The notes beneath the pieces were generated by a model that was given only the letters and a program-made list of their open reading frames with translations, ran no database searches and was not told the origin of the DNA. Both the position numbers and the translations under genes were made by a program. From Rhodamnia argentea (lineage: Eukaryota > Streptophyta > Magnoliopsida > Myrtales > Myrtaceae): a stretch of DNA of 64,000 nt. Location: assembly GCF_020921035.1 (NCBI RefSeq), contig NC_063151.1:7378001-7442000 (forward strand). Reading direction: 5' to 3'. Shown in pieces: positions 15,665 to 27,133 of this stretch (the first letter of the stretch is position 1; each line of letters opens with the position of its first letter).

Positions 15665-17622
15665 AAAAATAAATAATATTTTTAAATATTTGATTAATGT
15701 TTTTCGCTGGTCAATTTTGCATCATGCGGTTTGAAAAAGTAAAATAAATTAATTAAATACGGAGGGCGTGTGTATTTGGTCCGGCTGGCGGCCACCGGGG
15801 CCGGTGGGTTCCCCATCTGGCCTTTTTCAATCTGACGGCTGTGATTGGTTTCCCAATATAAAATACATCTCGCTCTTTTTTTTCTTTTTTTTTATTCTCA
15901 CCGCTCCGAAGTTTTTATTTTTCAGATGTACGGAGCAATTCTGACCGTTGGAAGGCCACTTTTTGATTGGATGGCCAATTTGTAACGCAACGGCAACGCC
16001 CACTCTTCCGACGTATGTCGTCGCCGACACGTGTAATAATTTGTCGTTCTTCCACGCGAAGCTGCTGTCGCTGGAGGACGACCTGGACCTGGACCTGGCC
16101 GCTCGAAAGAAGAGTTCAGAGTAGGGAATTGTAATCCAATACGAGGATTTTGTACCCTTGTCATTCCTTGTGTCCTCGGCTGTCGTCTTTTTTTTTTTCG
16201 TTCTTTGGGTTATTTGGAAAAGATGACGAGGTGGTGCCACCGACGACTTTCTGAGAATGGTTATAAAGATCTCACGCGCCGTTACGAAATGTTTGGCTCG
16301 AAGATCGGAGACAGACGGACCCATCATCGTCTTTTCTATGAGCTTGCCTGAAAATAAAAATTTTAAAAGAAGTCTCTCCGTGCTTGACAGGAAATGCTCA
16401 AGGCACAAAGTTGGCTGGAGTTTTCAATCGAATTGTGGTGTGAATAAGACAACCCGACTCACTTACTGTTGAACTGTCGTGCTCGTTGGATTGATTCTTG
16501 AGTATGATTAGATTTTAATAAGGCGATAATGGCCATACAAAAGACTTTGAACGTTGTTCTTCCGCATTCAAAATGTACATAAATTCAACGACATCAAATT
16601 TTATCGACAACGACATGTCGTAATGCTGATTGCTCCAATTTCTAGACATTTTTAATAACGACTGATGGGTTGTTGAGGAGTGAAATGGTCTCTATTGTCC
16701 TTTTTTTGGCTTCCAAGCAAAGTGCCACAAAATGATTCGATCCAAACATCAATCCCTGCCCTTTTCAGCAAAGGCGTCTCTAAAGGCCAAGGAGCCGTAT
16801 AGAGCATGTTGCGGTCACTCGTTCGCTAGTCGACGTCGCGGATCGTATTTACCACTATTGCCATGCACGATGCATCTTGATCAATTGACTCCCAGAGCTT
16901 TTTCCAGAGGTGGACCACTTATGGTTTTTATTCTAGAGGCAAGCCTTTAAATCTTAGCCCAATTTATTGCTCAGGGCCGAGGTGTAGCCACGTCGAGACG
17001 GGCCGATATAGAGCGAAGCTCGAGCTCAAATCAACTCGCATTACTAGGCGCTCGAAGCTCGGCTCGAGCTCCTTGGAGCATCAAAATGACTGCTCGAGTT
17101 TGATTCAAATAGAGCGTTTATATATTGGCGCTTAACTTGTATACGATCAACCGAAGAGACCTTAGCTCGAGCTCGAGCTCGATCTTAATGAACTCAAGTA
17201 ATGTGAGTGTATGACATAATGTGCCATTTTTACTATCACTGTTGCTATTTTTATAACCACTGAATATTTTTTTCCCCCCGTAAAAATAATGCTAATTGGT
17301 GCTCGTTAACGAGACTCTTTTGGAATTACAATGATGCATAGTCGAAATTATTAATGGGCCTCCGTTTTGCCTAGTCTAGTGGATCGGAGGGAATAGAGAT
17401 CTACAAATTAGAAGCCCATGGGCCGGAAGCCCAAACCCAAGAGACTGCTCTAGTGGTTTGGCACGGAGCAGCGACGTGGCATCGCAGGAAACACAATCCA
17501 CTCTATCCACATGGAAGTCACTTGTCGCCTTAATTGGAGTTATCTGCTGTCCCCTAGCCCATTTGATACCAACGTCTGATCGTACGGTCATTGCATCATT
17601 TCTCTTCCCTCGAATTGGGAAG
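15665..17622. other. Intergenic; no gene recognised
   Basis: Frames at 15827-16408 (-) and 16257-16472 (+) show no motif. From 16980 to 17200 there are repeated GAGCTCGAGCTC phrases, a low-complexity pattern often left by old non-autonomous DNA transposons. Confidence 0.35.
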
Positions 17623-18250
17623 TAGGGGTGAGCATGGTTCCAAAGTAAAATCGAAAACTTGGAATCGGAACCCGTAAGATCCGGTCCGATTTCAAAGTAT
17701 GTAGGGTAGGTTCTAGGTTCAAAAATTGATGAACCTATTTCAATGGGTAGGTTTCTAGGTTCCACTATCCGGAACTTGGAACCTGGAACCTAAATCCCGA
17801 AATAAATTTTTATATTTTTCTTGGTATATATTTTTGCACGATTCCTACAATATTTTATGGCGTTCGATAATGAGTGTATAATTTGGAGCCAAACAAATTT
17901 TTAGATTTTAGGTTCAAAAAAATGATAAATTTGTTCTAATGGATTGATTTTAGGTTCTAAATGTAACTCGTATAGAACCTAAAACTACCAACCTCTACTT
18001 TCTTTTAAATGTTGTAGCATTCATTCTTATTTTGCTTAATTAAAAATGAAAAGGAAAAGAAAATAAAATAAAATAAATTGATGGGTTCTCGGATACCCTA
18101 GAACCGACTCTAGAACTTGTGACATGAGGTTACATGTTCTAAGGTATGATGGATATGTTTTAGGTTTGAAAAATGAAAAATCTATTTCGATGGGTAGATT
18201 CCAAGTTTCAAGTGAAACATGTACGGAATCTGGAACCGCTCGTCCTTGCC
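17623..18250. mobile_element. Possible non-autonomous hAT-like repeat
   Basis: The left end TAGGGGTGAGCATGGTTCC resembles the ends of many plant hAT-type elements, and the right end GGAACCGCTCGTCCTTGCC is a decayed inverted match. The interior is a series of short 'ggttctaggttc' and 'gaaccta' repeats in both orientations. No clean 8-bp target duplication was found. Confidence 0.35.
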
Positions 18251-18349
18251 GGGAATGCGCGTTACAATTGCTGCGCCAGCACAAAAAATAATTAAGAAAA
18301 AAAAAAGAGAAGGTTACTGGATTCTTTGTACCTGTGAAAAAGGTCAGCA

Positions 18350-19291
18350 ATGGCTGCTGCTTCTGCTGCTTTATCGCTGCCGAAGTACATTTCTGCGAGA
18401 GCCCATCTTTCCAATTCGAAGTTCATCGCATCGCCTTCTCAATCTTTGAGGAAAGCGAGAACAGTGAAGCTCTCTGTTCGCGCCATGGGGTCTTCTGCTT
18501 CTTCCCAGAGACCTGACAACCTTCAAGGTCGGTCCTGTTTTTTTCCCCCAATTTTCCCAGAGTTATCCCACGAACGCTTTTGGATTGCCCCGAGAATGTC
18601 TCCTTTTGATTTTGCTGAGAAGCTCTGAATTTGGGATGAACGTTGTGACAGACGAAGTTGGCCCTGTCTCCTCGGAGAGTGATGAAGAGTGGAAGAAACG
18701 TCTGACTCCGGAGCAGTATTACGTTACCCGGCAAAAGGGCACTGAGAGGGCTTTCACCGGGTACGATCGATTCTTGGGAATGTTGCTCGTTTCTCTTGTG
18801 GGTTTCAGACTACATGATTCTTTAAATCCACAGAATTTCCCAGTTTGTCAGGTCTGCCAGTCCATTTTCTGGTCCGTGGTGCATAGGAAGGGTGGATTTT
18901 GGGCTAAGACTGTGTTTGTTTTCTTGAGTAGAATACAAAGTTTGAGCATGTACCGCGTTTCCAAATCATTTTCTTGCCTGCCGGACTCAGAAACTTAGGT
19001 TAGAGGGCAAGATGAGAAAGTTAGGCAAGTGCCTTTCTCGTGGAGAGAAGTAAGAATTTACTGGAAATTTCCTATGATACAGCATGTACTTGCAAAATAT
19101 TTAACCAAGTACTGCCTCCGGTTCCCACCAATTGACAATTCTCCGATCAAAATACTACTCTTCGGGACGGAGTGGAAGAAGGGAGGACGGAGTGGAAGAA
19201 GGGAGGAGATTCATTCAACAGTTTGACTGTCGTTGCTTGCCATTGCATCTGGCATCTGCTACTAATCTTCCCCTGCGTTTGTTGTTAGCAT

Positions 19292-19324
<33 letters not shown>

Positions 19325-19964
19325 CGCATATATATTTTTCAGTGTGGGTTAGGAAGTTTGCTTATGAGTTGGCCCTAGCTAATGTGCTTTATTATTATGT
19401 TTCAAGTCCTCTAGTGTGGTGGAACAAATAGTGTTACCTGCTTACCTCTGGTAATTCTCTCTGTTATTCTGGTTTTATGTGCCTTCAGGGAGTATTGGAA
19501 CACTAAGACCCCAGGAACATATCATTGCATTTGCTGTGACACACCTCTGTTCGAGTGAGTTGGCTCTCTTTTTTCCACTAGCGTCTCCATTGTCCTCGAT
19601 AAATTTCCTTTCTATTCGCCAACTGTCATATATGATTAATGTCTCTTTCAGATCAGATACAAAGTTTGACAGTGGAACCGGGTGGCCATCATACTATCAG
19701 CCCATAGGGAGCAATGTCAAATCGAAATTGGATCTCTCGATCATTTTCATGCCACGACAGGAAGTCCTGTGTGCTGCTTGCGATGCGCATCTCGGTCACA
19801 TCTTCGATGATGGGCCACCTCCCACTGGTAAACGCTATTGTATCAACAGGTAAGCCCATCTTCTCTTGTTGGTTCCTCTTGATGCATTCACTGAAATCTA
19901 TTGCAGCTGACATGTTGAAAATCCCGATTTCTGCAGTGCTTCATTGAAGCTGAAACCAAAGTAG
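18350..19964 (+). CDS. MSRB1: Plastid methionine-R-sulfoxide reductase B, 1-Cys type
   Basis: Five exons: 18350-18527, 18652-18760, 19489-19554, 19652-19849 and 19937-19964, 579 bases, 192 residues, all junctions in frame. An N-terminal Ser/Ala/Arg-rich region (~1-50) looks like a chloroplast transit peptide. The core then shows [42 protein letters not shown] and [12 protein letters not shown], followed by [24 protein letters not shown]. Two CxxC pairs bind zinc and the Cys in RYCIN is the catalytic nucleophile. The usual resolving Cys (SGCGWP in 2-Cys enzymes) is Thr, as in Arabidopsis MSRB1, so recycling should depend on glutaredoxin or other reductants rather than an internal disulfide. 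It repairs methionine-R-sulfoxide in plastid proteins. Confidence 0.95.
19292..19323. repeat. (CT)n microsatellite in MSRB1 intron 2
   Basis: About 15 CT units inside the second intron, followed by a short TATATA run. It does not touch the coding exons. Confidence 0.9.
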
Positions 19965-21399
19965 ATAGAGGACACACCAAAGTGGGCATCCTGATTTTGC
20001 GAGCGACTGTTTTGTGTTGCCTTCCCATGTAACGCGTCATGGCTGACTTCATTGTTTTGAAATTCCCCCCAATAATTTCCCCTTGTGTTGTTCATAGGGT
20101 GCTAAGTGGCAAAAGACAACATAATGTTTGCGTTGTGACAGAAGCATATGGAGAACAATTGTTTCTGGAGTTTTCTGTGGTCATGACATCTACCTCAAGT
20201 GTGTGGATGCGCTTGTATGACGTATGCTGCATTGTAGAGCACTTTCAATATGGTGTGATCATCCAATAAACTGTGCTGAAATTTTGTACACCATCTCCTT
20301 ATATGATATACAGCTGTAAGACAGAAAATGTACTCGTTCATCCTCAATATATTGCCTATTGTTTGTATTTGTGAATATTTTAGGATCTTCCAGAGAGGAG
20401 AGAGGAAAAACTAGAAAGGCTGCATCTCCAATGACTTGATAAAAACCTATTTTTCTGTATTGTGACCACCTACTTACTACCAACTTATGTGTACAAATAT
20501 ACTTCGACAGTACTACTTGTTGGTATGTTCGGTTGTGTGTGTGGATATGTTGAGTTTTTTACTTGGCTATGGCTGTTGTAGCAATTACATTTGGTCAAGA
20601 CTCCCATCTTCTCTCAAGAATGACGCAAGTTGTCCCCGAAAGCAGGATTTCGTCTTCACTTATGGTGAAGAGCAACGGTACCATTTAGCTTTGATTTTAA
20701 TCTGGACTCTCTCTCCCTGTAGATAAGATGAGAGAAAGAGAAGATGCGTAGTTGCTTACCGGCTAGCATTTTCATCCACTAGGACTGGAATTTGACCAAC
20801 CTCCATGAGGAATCAACTTTAGATGGTGATCACTTAAAGGGCAATCACAAGCATCTGCTTCTATCGAAAAAAGCTAAGCATTCATTGGTATATCCAGAAG
20901 ATGCTACATACTAGGCATACGTGTATATAACCCCCTCAACAGACTATATTACTGTTGTAATCCATGAGGATCTTTTCTTTTTCATTGAACAAAGTGATGG
21001 ATAAAGGTAAGTTCTGCAGAATCCTCTGCCCTCTCTCTTTCTTTCGATCTCTCATCTTATGTCTGTGTGTTCTTGAGCATAGATACTGTATGTAAGCATA
21101 CCATGTACAGAAACTAGAGCTTTGGATATGTCACAGATCACCAGGCTACAGATGTATGCAAGGTCAATTTACTTTTCTATACGTTTAATTGAAGTTGCAT
21201 CTTGTTCATATTTTACAAGTAGGTATGCTAAGTTGATACAGAATGAACCAAAGTTTTGGAAAGCTTCTACTTCTCTCTCATATTGAATGTAGAGGATTTA
21301 TGCTTTTTTCCCTTTCGTAGCATCCGTGTGTCCCGATGGTTAGGATAATTCGCCGGTGTTGGCAGATTTTATGCTTATTTCAATTCATGATAGGCAGAT
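19965..21399 (+). other. MSRB1 3' UTR, then intergenic DNA
   Basis: A consensus AATAAA lies at about 20265-20270, 300 bases after the MSRB1 stop, and could serve as its polyadenylation signal. The rest, to 21399, holds no recognised gene and would have been the upstream region of the PUP gene whose ATG is at 21400. Confidence 0.45.
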
Positions 21400-21481
21400 A
21401 TGGATTATTGTGAGGCTATGTTAGCCAATGAGTCGACTTTTGTGGATGATCAACCGCCCTATCTTGGTCGCAGTCGCTAGA
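21400..21481 (+). pseudogene. Purine permease (PUP) pseudogene, 5' piece
   Basis: An ATG at 21400 opens a short frame ending ...DDQPPYLGRSR, then TAG. The frame continues on the far side of the MULE: the TGG codon that should follow is preserved in the right-hand copy of the target duplication (27134-27142) and is TAG in the left-hand copy. This is the N-terminal cytosolic part of a PUP-type transporter (10 membrane segments, import of purines and cytokinins in the known family). The gene is interrupted and cannot be expressed as a full product. Confidence 0.75.
21473..21481. repeat. Left target-site duplication of the MULE
   Basis: GTCGCTAGA here and GTCGCTGGA at 27134-27142 match at 8 of 9 positions and flank the terminal inverted repeats. 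Nine bases is the Mutator-superfamily size. Confidence 0.88.
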
Positions 21482-21837
21482 GGGAAAAGTACATTTTTAG
21501 TGCTAAAAATTATGTACGGAGACCACTTTGATGCCAAAACTTTCAATTGGATTACTTTAGTGCCAAGTTTTTGAAAAAACGATTGTTTTCTTGCCGAGTC
21601 TGATTTGGTCCACTAGAATTCTGACGTGACCTTATTTTATTAATAAGTGAAATTGACGTGGCCTTTGGAGAGTCCGATCAACAGCACAAAGCCTTCACGA
21701 TGTCGTTTTGGACATGGTTTTTCAAATAACAATCCTAAATCAAGCGATTGAAAAAAGAAATCTCCAATTTGAAACTCAGCCCCAATTTCGGTTTGCCCCA
21801 AAGAAATCACTGGTCATATTTGCAAATAGGGGGCTTC

Positions 21838-22463
21838 ATGAGCGGCTTCAGCAGTGCCTCAAACCCTAAATCAGCTAATTCAAGAAAATCCCCAATTTCA
21901 AAGTTGCCTAACCCCAATTTCGGTTTCCAAAAAAAAAAAAAAAATGACAGCTCAAACTTGAAAATAGGGGGCTTCATGAGCAGCACCAGCGGCTTTAGCG
22001 GCGCTTCAACCCCTAACCCCAATTCTTCTCGAAGCGAAGAAGGTGAGTGTTATTGTTATTATGGCTTATTTAGTCCAATAAGAACATATTGGACTCGGCT
22101 GAATACGGGGAGATGATTTAATGGATGCGGTAGGTATAGAGAAAGCTTGAAGTGCAAATATTTCAAATGGGTTGATGCAAAATTTTCTGGATGAGCGGCT
22201 GAGGTGATATTGGAGCTTCTTGAAGGATGACATCAACTGTTACTTATATTCTTGGACGAGTTGGAGGATGTTGATATTCAGTCAACACAAGCTGAAAATA
22301 AGGCTTTAGCATATTTGGCTAGCCATTTGAAGAATGAAGTTTCAAACACCAAATTTGAAAGAACTTGTTCTCGATCGTTGATTGTTTTATTGTTTTGTTG
22401 TGTAGCCTATTTTATGGGCAAATGTAAATGGACCAATGATAATAAGTTTCTCAATCTACCATA
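21838..22463 (+). pseudogene. GRF zinc-finger protein carried in the MULE, decayed
   Basis: A Ser/Pro/Asn-rich N-terminus with two related blocks (each containing IGGFMS and SGAS/SSAS) leads to ECYCYYGLFSPIRTYWTRLN, then TGR, an in-frame TGA, FNGC, KCKYFKWVD. This is the order of a GRF zinc finger (CxC...T..NxGRRF.GC...C.FF.W.D). A second part reads TQAENKALAYLASHLKNEVS then a hydrophobic segment VLLFCCVAYFMG near the C-terminus, as in plant GRF proteins with a tail anchor. Stops are TGA codons at 22114 and two further places, consistent with C-to-T decay of methylated DNA. It ends about 180 bases from the end of the transposase frame. Confidence 0.65.
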
Positions 22464-22639
22464 GTTGAAGATGAATGAAATATGTAGTTGTGAAAGGGTA
22501 ATTTTTAGTTGTATTATTGGTTTAATGTTTTTCTCTAATTGTTGTATGGAACAAAAGTTTGCTATCGACTTTTGGTTGAAGTCGAGGTTGGAATTCACTG
22601 CGTGTGCATATTTACAATCCTTGCACTCTTTCTAATCCA

Positions 22640-25600
22640 TCATCCAAGTTCTTGAGCTGGGCTTGCGGGTGGTTCGTCATCGTCACGTGCGGGTTCTTCA
22701 ACCGGTGCAGGTACTTCAACCGCCTTTGTTATTCCATGCACCTTCTTTGCACGAGCTCTAGTAGGTGATGGCTGTTTTGGAGCCGTAGCAACTTTTTTCT
22801 TCTTTGAAGCACTCTTCCTTGGCACAACACTGGACTCTTGAGTTAGGTCGCGTTGAGCGATAAGAAGCTCGGTACTCGGCCCAGGCTACAATAATAATGA
22901 CATGTTCAATGATATGAAATACAATTGACAATAATTGAAATACGTGAGTTCTACAAAACTTACATTCAATATAGTCATTCCAGCACGTTTGTCTATGTCT
23001 ACATAGATGCCATAACCGCATTACCTAATCCTTTTCTCGATAGCCTCTCTTGTTCGTTATGGTGCCTCACTTTCAGCAACCTAAGTAGTTTGTCTTCTTC
23101 TCACCTAAGAAGGACTTAAAAAAGTAACAAAGTCAAAGTTAAGTCCATAAAATAAAACTAACACAAATAATTGTACAACTCATTGGATTTTTTTGCCTTC
23201 TCGTCTGTTCAACTGTGGACTTAGTGGTTGGAGCTATAGATGCCGCTCTAGTAGGCCCATGAGTAGGCCCAACAGTAGGCCCAAGTGTTAGCCCATGAGT
23301 AGGCCCAACTATTGGCCCTATAGCTAGCCCATCAATAGGCCCTTCAGCTATGGCTGCCCCTACACTTGGTCAATGATTAGGCTATTGTTGATGTTGCTTC
23401 TTCCATTGATAACTTTTCTTGTTGTGCCCTTCCATATGGCAATAGGAGCACTTCATCTTTACACCGGTTCCGCTCATCCTCTTACTCGAGATCTCTCCCG
23501 AGTTTATTCTTCATTTCCGTTTTGGCCTTCCCATTAGCTTCTTTAGTGGCAAAGGTTTAGGGGCTTCACGATCTATTGTCTCCCAAAATTTGCTCGATCT
23601 AAGAGCCTGCGGCATGAATTTATAAGACTCAAGATATGCACTTTTCTTGTAATACTCATGTAGGTATTCCTCCGGGTTCTGTTGCTTCGATTGGATTGCA
23701 CAAATGACATGTGCACAAGGAATTCCAATTAATTGCCACGCTCGACATTAACACTTTCTCCTCTCTAAGTGGATGACATACGTATTGCTATTGTTCACGA
23801 TCTCAAAACCATCATCTCCATTCCATGTTTGATGACAGAACCTAGTAGTAGCCAGGTTGTCATCCAAGTTTTTCGTAATCCTAGGACCACATTGTCTTGT
23901 CCACTTTACGGTCCCATCTCTTTGTGTACGTAGTCTTCTCATAACCATGACTCATATGTTTTTAAGCATGCTGATGATCGGTTTGCACTTGGGTTCAAGT
24001 ATTCTACCATTAAATGCTTTGCTAAGGTTGTTGTCGACAATATCGCACTTGAACTTTTCATTGAAGAATGCCTCCACCAATGGTTAGGGCCGGTTCGAAA
24101 TAGTGCCTTAAAACCGTTCTTTGTTAGCTCTAATAATCCCCACTTGGTCATTCTAAATTCAGCCATGTTGGCGCTCTTTGCTATCCGCCAAAATTGCCTT
24201 TGTAGCTTGTCTTATTTATAAATCTTTGCCCGGTTTGCATAGACGTGTCCTCGCACACATCCTATATTCAGCATCAACTCAACAAAGTCCCCGCAATAAT
24301 TAAAAAAAAAAACAAAAAAAGATTATTAGCAAAAGCAAAAAGCAATTTAATAACAAGAGTTTGCTATGAACTCCCATGTGCACCAGCTTCTGCTCCTGCA
24401 ATAATTTAAAAAAAAAGGGCTATCAGCAAAAGTAATAAGCATTATCTTTTGTTGATCGCTCATGAATGCCCAACCTCCCCCATTAGTTATATCAAGGTTA
24501 GCGATCAAATTTGTTAGGAACCTGGACCAAGTGTCCTTGTTCTCTACCTTGATAATAACCCAAGCTATGAGATATATTTGGTTATTGGCATATCTCCCAA
24601 CGATAGCCAACAACTCCCCCTTGCGTAACCTTTTCAAAAAACATCCATCTAATCCTGCAACTCTTCTACAACTAGCCAAAAATTCCCATTTGCATGCATC
24701 AAAGCAAACATAAACTCTATCAAACTTAGTCCCCGAGTCGAGCGGTGGCCTCTCCACAACCTTTACATAAACTATCTTGGGTGAGTTTTGAAACCTAAAC
24801 TCGTAAGCATAATCCCAAACTTGGGTATACTATTTCTTGTACCGACTCATCAATGCCTTCATCACTTTTTGCTTGGCTCTTTTGCATTGATTCCTTGACA
24901 CATTAACCCCTAACTGCTCTTTCACTAACAGCTTCAATTGAGGACTCTTCATCTCGGGTATCACCTTAATAGCATTGAAGAAATACTTCGACAACCATCC
25001 ACTTGTTACCCTTTTATTGTAAAAAATAATGGGACAAGTATGTTCTTCCTGTAATGATCTAATTCGGGATAACCCGATCCTCTTACTCAGCGCGTTATAA
25101 ATCTTCCAAGGACAATTCAGTTGTGAACACTTAGCTCTGAGAAAGTCCTTAGTATGTCTATAAAATTCCACGCACCTTTGTTCAGAAATTAAGCTCTCAA
25201 CAATAGCTTCTTTTAACTATTTAGTATTATCAAAGCTCATTCCTAAAGACAAAACTAGAAATGCAACAGTAGGATAATAGCAAGGATACTTACTTTTCCT
25301 TCTTCTATACACGGGTACTTCCTCACCTTGAAGTTCACTCTCGGAACTAGCACTCTCGTCATCACCGCCACTTTCTTCATATTCGGTTTCATTACCAGTA
25401 GTTGCACCTCCCGCATCCCTATTTTTTGGTTGAGATCGACGCGACTCTCCAAAGGCTGCAATTTTGTTTCTCACAAAGTCCCTTTGCTTTTGCCTTGAAC
25501 ATGCAAATTCATCATTATCATCATCACTTGCACCATTGGCAACAACCAAAGCTTCATTTTTTGATTCACTGCCTTCCGCAAACTCTCAGAGTAATCCAGT

Positions 25601-26160
25601 CAATCCTTCATCGTCTATGTCTTCGCTAAATACTTCCACACATCTCCCCTTTTGCTGAACTTTCTCACCATTACTTGTTGCCCACTCTTGTCTCTCAAAT
25701 TGCCATTCGTCCAAAATAGATTCTTTTCTTACTTCTCCTGTTTGTGTGTCCTCATCATCTTCATCTTCATCTCCATCACCATCGTTATGCTCAATATACA
25801 CCGTCCCTTCCTCACCATGAAGATAATGGTAAATAATATTTCTAAATCCATTATCATTCTCATAGAATCACAACCCATCACCAATGTTTTCCCTAGAACA
25901 CAGTAGTGCAACTTATCTATTTTGCATCCGAAATAATACACTATCTCCCTCACGAATTGAATATAGAATGCCTTGCTTACATCAACAAAGATGGTACCTT
26001 CAAGCCCACCTTCATATTCCAACTCATCGATGCCAGTAAGAAATTGCTCACCATGTCATACAATAATGGCTACAAGATGTTGCTTGTACCCCATGCTGAT
26101 ACTACAGCCATGGAAGAAAAAAGTTATTATGTTTTGGGACCACAACGCTACTTCTCCGAG
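22640..26160 (-). pseudogene. MULE transposase (mudrA type), decayed
   Basis: Read on the minus strand, pieces occur in the normal mudrA order. First comes a PB1-like N-terminal region (YEGGLEGTIFVDVSKAFY) and an acidic region. Then follow a MuDR N-terminal zinc-binding region (CPWKIYNALS...LQEEHTCP, 24830-25171) and a MULE catalytic region (GLDGCFLKRLRKGELLAIVG...IAWVIIKVENKDTW, 24347-24757). After those lie a SWIM-side region (NLATTRFCHQTW, 23748-23948), a CCHC-like knuckle (CSYCHMEGHNKKSY, last Cys now Tyr, about 23410-23460) and a Lys-rich tail to 22640. The pieces lie in several frames separated by stops, and a short A-rich duplication sits near 24300-24420. It is not functional as it stands. 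Confidence 0.85.
23245..23365. repeat. Minisatellite coding for Gly-Pro-Thr repeats in the transposase
   Basis: Short units around GGCCCA/GGCCCT spaced by 12-18 bases encode, on the minus strand, repeated GPT/GPI-type steps (for example VGPTHGLTLGPTVGPTHGPT). It lies between the CCHC knuckle and the Lys-rich tail, in what would be a flexible linker. Confidence 0.6.
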
Positions 26161-27133
26161 TAACAGACAACAAAGCAAATAAAAACAAAAAATTATATCA
26201 TGGAGGTCCCCATTGAGCAACAAAGGCTAATAAATTATCACAAATGCACTATTGAGGTCCCCACCGAGTCCTTTTTTTATACACAACAGAGACCAAATGC
26301 AAGAAACATCCAATTTTTTTTTTCACATAGAGGTCCCTACCGAGCAGAAAATCCATAATAATTTATCACAAACACCACAAAAGTTATCTCGAGGTTCCTA
26401 TTAAGCCCTATCTTTTATGCGCAACAGATTGGGTGTACCATCTAGCCCTATTTTTTTCACAAGGAGGTCTCACCGTGCCCTACTTTTATGTGCAATTCCC
26501 CTAGAGTGCTATTGTCCCCTCTCAATCTACCACATCGATGGAGAAAGCCCTATGGAGCCCTAATTTTGCTCCACTTCCGAAAGTCCTCATTTTTCTATAC
26601 CATCGGAGCCCTAATTTCTCTTTTCCATTCAATTTCGTGAGTAATAGAGGAAGTTACATACCTATTGCAGTCGGCGGGTGCGATGGCAAGCGATGGTCAA
26701 TGAACGATTGGACGGTGAAGGGAAATGGCATTGTTGCGAACTTTGGCTTATGTTTCTGTTTCGTGAAGGAGAAGGCTGAACTTTGGCTTCTGTTTCAAGA
26801 AGGAGGAGACAATGTCGCGCAAGGGGATCTTTACTCCTAGGGAGCAGACGGCATCTTAATTGAAGGAAACGATGACGTTTTAGATGTCGTGCCACGTTGA
26901 ATGAAACATCATCGTTTTCTCAAGTCCACGTGGATGGATTTCCCAAAAATTTTCTAGCTCACCAAAATAATTTTATTCAAAAAGCCATGTAGTTTTTTTT
27001 GTCGGAAATTCTTGCCGGAGGTACCAAAGTGATCATTTTGTCTTTGACTTGGCACATAAGTGATCCATTTGAAACTTTTTGCACCAAAGTGATCTTCGTA
27101 TATAACTTTTGCCACTAAAAGTGTACTTTTCCC

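Larger units (their letters stand above)
21482..27133 (-). mobile_element. Mutator-like element (MULE) with TIRs and two decayed genes
   Basis: The element is 5652 bases. The left end GGGAAAAGTACATTTTTAGT and the inverted right end GGGAAAAGTACACTTTTAGT remain alignable over about 90 bases (21482-21570 and 27046-27133). The TIR itself is built from degenerate ~25-base units of the type 'cactttrgtgcca'. Internal content is a mudrA-type transposase on the minus strand (about 26160 to 22640) and a GRF zinc-finger frame on the plus strand (about 21838-22463); the two converge. Both genes contain stops or shifts, so the copy is not autonomous now. It interrupts a PUP gene. Confidence 0.9.

Noticed and set aside
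15827-16408. 193-codon minus-strand frame
   Set aside because: Low-complexity Lys and Ser runs and no recognisable domain; the coding look comes from a T8-rich stretch read in reverse.
23245-23365. Repeat array considered as CRISPR-like
   Set aside because: Unit spacing is irregular and it encodes a protein linker in a plant transposon; CRISPR arrays are not expected in plant nuclear DNA.
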